Shown here: piece after piece, positions 6,153-8,589 of the stretch
Position numbering within the stretch: position 1 is the stretch's first letter
How the letters are laid out: each line of letters starts with the position of its first letter
NCBI GenBank assembly: GCA_013816325.1
Contig: JACDEP010000009.1
Span: 16,855 to 25,443, forward strand
DNA: 8,589 bases
Reading direction: 5' to 3'
Source: Methylotenera sp.
Lineage (GTDB): Bacteria; Pseudomonadota; Gammaproteobacteria; Burkholderiales; Methylophilaceae
The notes under the pieces: model-generated
Database searches by the model: none
Seen by the model: only the letters and a program-made list of their open reading frames with translations
Told to the model about the DNA's origin: nothing
Made by a program: the position numbers and the translations under genes

Positions 6153-7422
6153 AAGAGTATTTGCATTATGCGACGCCAATAGCTTCTATGCCAGTTGTGA
6201 AAAAGTTTTCCGACCAGACCTCGAAGGCAAACCAATCGTTGTGCTATCCAACAATGATGGATGTGTCATTGCTCAAAGCAAAGAAGCGAAAGAAATACTA
6301 GAAATCTATATGTGCCGTCCATGGCATGAACTACAGAAAGATGCAGAACGTTTAGGTGTAATCTGTTTCAGCAGTAACTACGAGCTTTATGGCAATATGA
6401 GTAACCGTTTGATGCAGACTTTAAGCCAATTTACATTCCGACAGGAAGTCTATTCAATTGATGAATCTTTTCTGGAAATGACTGGGATTAAACGCAATTT
6501 CACCGAATATGGACATGAGATAAAAAAAACGGTTAAGCAATGGACTGGGTTACCTATTTGTGTAGGGTTTGGCCATACCAAGACATTGTCGAAGCTCGCA
6601 AATCATATAGCTAAAAAACAAAATCGATTTAATGGTATCTGTGATCTCACAACGATGGAGATTAAGGAATTAGATGACATCATGGAAAGCCTACCTATAT
6701 CGAAAGTATGGGGAGTGGGCAGTCGTCTCGAACTTAAACTTAATGCTTTAGGCGTTCACAACATATTGCGTTTAAAGCAGGCCGATACGAAGAGAATACA
6801 AGATGAATTTGGCATAGTGCTGGAAACGACTGTCCGTGAATTAAATGGCGAAGTCATTATGGATATGGAAGATCGTCTGCCGGAAGCTAAACAAGTAATG
6901 TCCTCACGGTCATTTGGTGCTCGCATAAGCGAGTTGCAAGAACTCCAGCAAGCAATTTCATACCATGCCAGTTTAGCTAGTCAAAGAATGCGTTCCAAAG
7001 GTCTTTATGCGAATGCCATATATGTGTTTGCTCAAAATAGTCCATTTGATAAAGCACCATTTTATGGGGGGTGCCTTACGATTGGGCTCCCCTCACCGAC
7101 TGACAATACAATGCAGATTAACCAAGCTGCTCAGTGGCTATTAAAACGTATTTATAAGCCGAATATTTATTATCAAAAAGCTGGCGTCATGCTGATGGAT
7201 TTAGTGCCAAAAGCGGGTCAGCAAGGTGACCTATTTGATTACAACGCTAATCACGTCAAGAAAACCAAGCTCATGCAGACCATGGATGCTCTTAATAAAA
7301 AGTATTCAAAAGGCACTATAAAATTAGGTGGGGAAGGATTAACTCAGGATTGGAAAATGCGCCGTAATTTTAAAAGCCCCAACTACACCAGCAGCTGGGA
7401 AGAATTACCAAGATTGTATTGA
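6133..7422 (+). CDS. umuC: DNA polymerase V catalytic subunit (Y-family translesion polymerase)
   Basis: A full-length 429-residue UmuC (E. coli 422). It copies damaged DNA with low fidelity together with cleaved UmuD and RecA. The palm metal ligands are present: Asp14 in CDANSFYASCE and Asp110-Glu111 in YSIDESF. Tyr19 occupies the sugar steric-gate position. The palm region CVGFGHTKTLSKLANHIAK (143-161) is typical, followed by a helix-hairpin-helix segment SKVWGVGSRLELKLNALGV (190-208) and the little finger. QGDLF (364-368) is a good beta-clamp binding motif matching the QLNLF of E. coli UmuC. All catalytic residues are intact, so I expect an active enzyme. The start overlaps the umuD end by 20 bases with GGGGAG nine bases upstream. 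The hand-counted block 6601-6660 is about 32% G+C, much lower than the block sampled in ndvB. Confidence 0.96.
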   Translation: MASTNIKRVFALCDANSFYASCEKVFRPDLEGKPIVVLSNNDGCVIAQSKEAKEILEIYMCRPWHELQKDAERLGVICFSSNYELYGNMSNRLMQTLSQFTFRQEVYSIDESFLEMTGIKRNFTEYGHEIKKTVKQWTGLPICVGFGHTKTLSKLANHIAKKQNRFNGICDLTTMEIKELDDIMESLPISKVWGVGSRLELKLNALGVHNILRLKQADTKRIQDEFGIVLETTVRELNGEVIMDMEDRLPEAKQVMSSRSFGARISELQELQQAISYHASLASQRMRSKGLYANAIYVFAQNSPFDKAPFYGGCLTIGLPSPTDNTMQINQAAQWLLKRIYKPNIYYQKAGVMLMDLVPKAGQQGDLFDYNANHVKKTKLMQTMDALNKKYSKGTIKLGGEGLTQDWKMRRNFKSPNYTSSWEELPRLY

Positions 7423-7449
7423 TTAGTGGGTAGATAAGATTCTTTAAAC

Positions 7450-8148
7450 TTACTTTCGTTTAAGCGTAATTTCACTCGCATGGATAGCCATATTGATACC
7501 ATGATATTTAGCAAACTTGATTGCAAATTCTTGGTTAATAATCAAATTTCTATTCTTCTTAACAGTAGCTAAACCATATGAGGGTAAGGCTTCGAATGTA
7601 ACTAATATTGAATCTGCCTTTTGGCGAATATTCAAATGATTAATATCGAAATTACTATCCTCAATATAACTAAACACACACAACAACGTATATAAAAGTG
7701 GTTTAGTTTCAATTTCCTTTAAATCTTCTGCTTCTGATGGAAAAATCGCAAGTTGAATGCCCGTCATCGCTAATTGAGTGGCCATCAAATGAACGCTCTT
7801 TTTTATAATGTTACTTGGGGAATCATGATGTTTTGCTTCAAAATCCCAATATTGCATTCCTCTAATGCCTCGAATAGCTTCTTTTAAATGGGTTTCTATT
7901 TTTTTAAGCTCTAAACTAAGCTGTTCTGGCTCCGTCTCTGGCCTGTGGAGATATCTATCCATAATCGAAACGCGCATTAGACTTGCGGATATATAACCGA
8001 CTAAATCATGCCTGATGGCTGGAAAAATTCTGCTAAAAACTTCTTGGTGAATGGCGCTTATTAGAAAGGTATCTTCAGAAGTCAGATCAACGTGCTCTTG
8101 GTCCATGATGTTTTTCAAATTAAGTTTAGAAATTTCTGTGGCTGCCAA
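7450..8148 (-). CDS. Uncharacterised protein resembling a ChpT-type phosphotransferase or degenerate histidine kinase
   Basis: I do not recognise this 232-residue protein as a named family. Residues 42-67 (core AIRHDLVGYISASLMRV) look like the first helix of a histidine-kinase dimerisation domain with His47 in an H-box-like RHDLVG; ChpT and some kinases have HDLISP-like versions. KKIETHLKEAIRGIRGMQYW (82-101) could be the antiparallel second helix. The rest (about 112-232) has helix LLYTLLCVFSYIEDS at the place of the kinase N box and a late pattern like an ATPase domain end, but no Asn-box asparagine, DxGxG or G2 motif, so ATP binding is doubtful. There is no signal peptide, membrane helix or receiver domain. 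It may relay phosphate via His47 or be a pseudokinase. The start is uncertain: TTG at 8148 or ATG at 8106 (218 residues), neither with a Shine-Dalgarno site. It is convergent with umuC, 27 bases away, and low in G+C (about 32% in the block counted). Confidence 0.75.
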   Translation of the reverse strand: MAATEISKLNLKNIMDQEHVDLTSEDTFLISAIHQEVFSRIFPAIRHDLVGYISASLMRVSIMDRYLHRPETEPEQLSLELKKIETHLKEAIRGIRGMQYWDFEAKHHDSPSNIIKKSVHLMATQLAMTGIQLAIFPSEAEDLKEIETKPLLYTLLCVFSYIEDSNFDINHLNIRQKADSILVTFEALPSYGLATVKKNRNLIINQEFAIKFAKYHGINMAIHASEITLKRK

Positions 8149-8176
8149 GTTAATATCACAATCTAAAAGAAGGGTA

Positions 8177-8205
8177 AATATAATTGAACTTTACATTAAT
8201 CTAAA
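8177..8205 (-). promoter_or_regulatory. Possible sigma-70 promoter of the ChpT-like gene
   Basis: Read leftward, TTTAGA (8205-8200), a 17-base spacer and TATATT (8182-8177) match sigma-70 hexamers at four and five of six positions. Transcription would start near 8171, about 23 bases before the TTG at 8148, which leaves room for either proposed start codon. Confidence 0.4.
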
Positions 8206-8248
8206 CATTGAGCATAGATTCCACCCATAGAATTTGTTTTATAAAAGC

Positions 8249-8279
8249 TTGGACGCATTTATATTAGCCGTTTTATAAT
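8249..8279 (+). promoter_or_regulatory. Possible promoter of the TonB-dependent receptor gene
   Basis: TATAAT at 8274-8279 is a perfect -10; TTGGAC at 8249-8254 could be the -35 but the 19-base spacer is long. A 6-bp dyad, ATTCAA-N11-TTGAAT (8278-8300), covers the expected start point. The leader to 8369 would be about 80 bases. Together with the leftward promoter at 8177-8205 this makes the 8149-8368 gap a divergent control region; nothing else is seen in it. Confidence 0.35.
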
Positions 8280-8368
8280 TCAATAAAATTTTTTTTGAAT
8301 GATTAAACCACTGTTTACAAAGTAATTAAAAAATTTAACCAAATACCACCAAGAAAGTGATATTCAAA

Positions 8369-8589
8369 ATGGGGATTCGTATGCACGGCACCGGGGGAGA
8401 AATGTTGTTATCCATATCGTGCAGAAGAAAGGCTTTATTAGGTCTTAAATCGCCATTGGTCAAAGCGATTCTTGCCACCTTGTTATTTCAGGCAGGTAGC
8501 GCACACTCAAAAGAATTAGTGGAGCTTAGTTTTGAAGAGCTAGCTAACATTCAGATCACCTCGGTTTCTAAGCGCAGTGAATCGATAAC
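8369..8589 (+). CDS. TonB-dependent outer-membrane receptor, N-terminal fragment (3' end outside window)
   Basis: The first 73 codons are in the window and open to the right edge. After a basic stretch (CRRKALLGLKSPLVK) comes a hydrophobic core AILATLLFQA and a likely signal-peptidase site near AGSA/HS, as for an exported protein. The mature start ELVELSFEELANIQITSVSK matches the leader seen in many TonB-dependent receptors just before the plug domain (LSLEELMNIEVTSVSK-like). Such receptors import siderophores, vitamin B12, metals or glycans; the ligand cannot be told from this fragment. Three in-frame ATGs are possible: 8369, 8381 and 8402. The last has GGGGGAG, but only two bases upstream; the first has only a weak AGAAAG. 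From 8402 the signal peptide would have a more usual length, so 8369 is the outermost choice and not certain. Confidence 0.78.
   Translation, partial: MGIRMHGTGGEMLLSISCRRKALLGLKSPLVKAILATLLFQAGSAHSKELVELSFEELANIQITSVSKRSESI

Noticed and set aside
5080..6301. Open frames at 5080-5373 (+), 5872-6057 (-), 5910-6179 (-) and 6116-6301 (+)
   Set aside because: They overlap the lexA-like, umuD or umuC genes, which have intact catalytic motifs; these frames are antisense or out-of-frame shadows.
7444..7463. TTAAAC-N8-GTTTAA dyad between the convergent umuC and ChpT-like genes as a bidirectional terminator
   Set aside because: The stem is short and A+T-only apart from one pair, has no T tract on either side, and overlaps the stop codon and last codons of the minus-strand gene.
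1..8589. CRISPR array, rRNA, integrase, toxin-antitoxin pair or intact insertion sequence
   Set aside because: No regularly spaced repeats, rRNA-like segments or corresponding proteins were seen in any frame I read.

Overview
The window looks like chromosome from a beta- or gammaproteobacterium. The signs are an NdvB-type cyclic beta-1,2-glucan synthase, a TonB-dependent outer-membrane receptor, a proteobacterial UmuD/UmuC pair and a fragment resembling the 3' half of a proteobacterial tRNA-Phe. I cannot name a genus from sequence alone.

Layout. Positions 1-4512 (minus strand) hold the first 1504 codons of one giant cyclic glucan synthase gene, which runs off the left edge. Positions 4513-4952 have no convincing gene; they hold several small dyads and a degenerate tRNA-Phe-like 3' half that could be an old integration scar. 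Positions 4953-7422 form a compact SOS-type mutagenesis cassette. A LexA-like self-cleaving repressor (minus) is divergent from a umuD-umuC operon (plus), and the 111-bp gap between them contains a perfect 18-bp palindrome, CGGACGGACGTCCGTCCG. Positions 7450-8148 (minus, convergent with umuC) encode an unfamiliar protein that resembles a histidine-kinase dimerisation/phosphoacceptor helix pair followed by a degenerate ATPase-like domain, in the style of ChpT. A divergent gap with two possible promoters follows, then the 5' end of a TonB-dependent receptor gene (8369 to the right edge).

How the parts fit. The repressor, palindrome and umuDC form a plausible self-contained damage switch. The repressor keeps the LexA Ala-Gly cleavage site and Ser-Lys dyad, and UmuD keeps the same elements, so activated RecA (not in the window) could trigger both transcription and polymerase V maturation. 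The gap contains no CTG triplet on the plus strand, so an E. coli-type CTGT-N8-ACAG box is impossible there; the palindrome is the obvious candidate operator with a different specificity. Base composition changes between halves: a hand-counted 60-base block inside the glucan synthase gene is about 53% G+C, and blocks inside umuC and the 7450-8148 gene are about 32% each. Together with the tRNA-like fragment this suggests, without proving, that the cassette was acquired separately.
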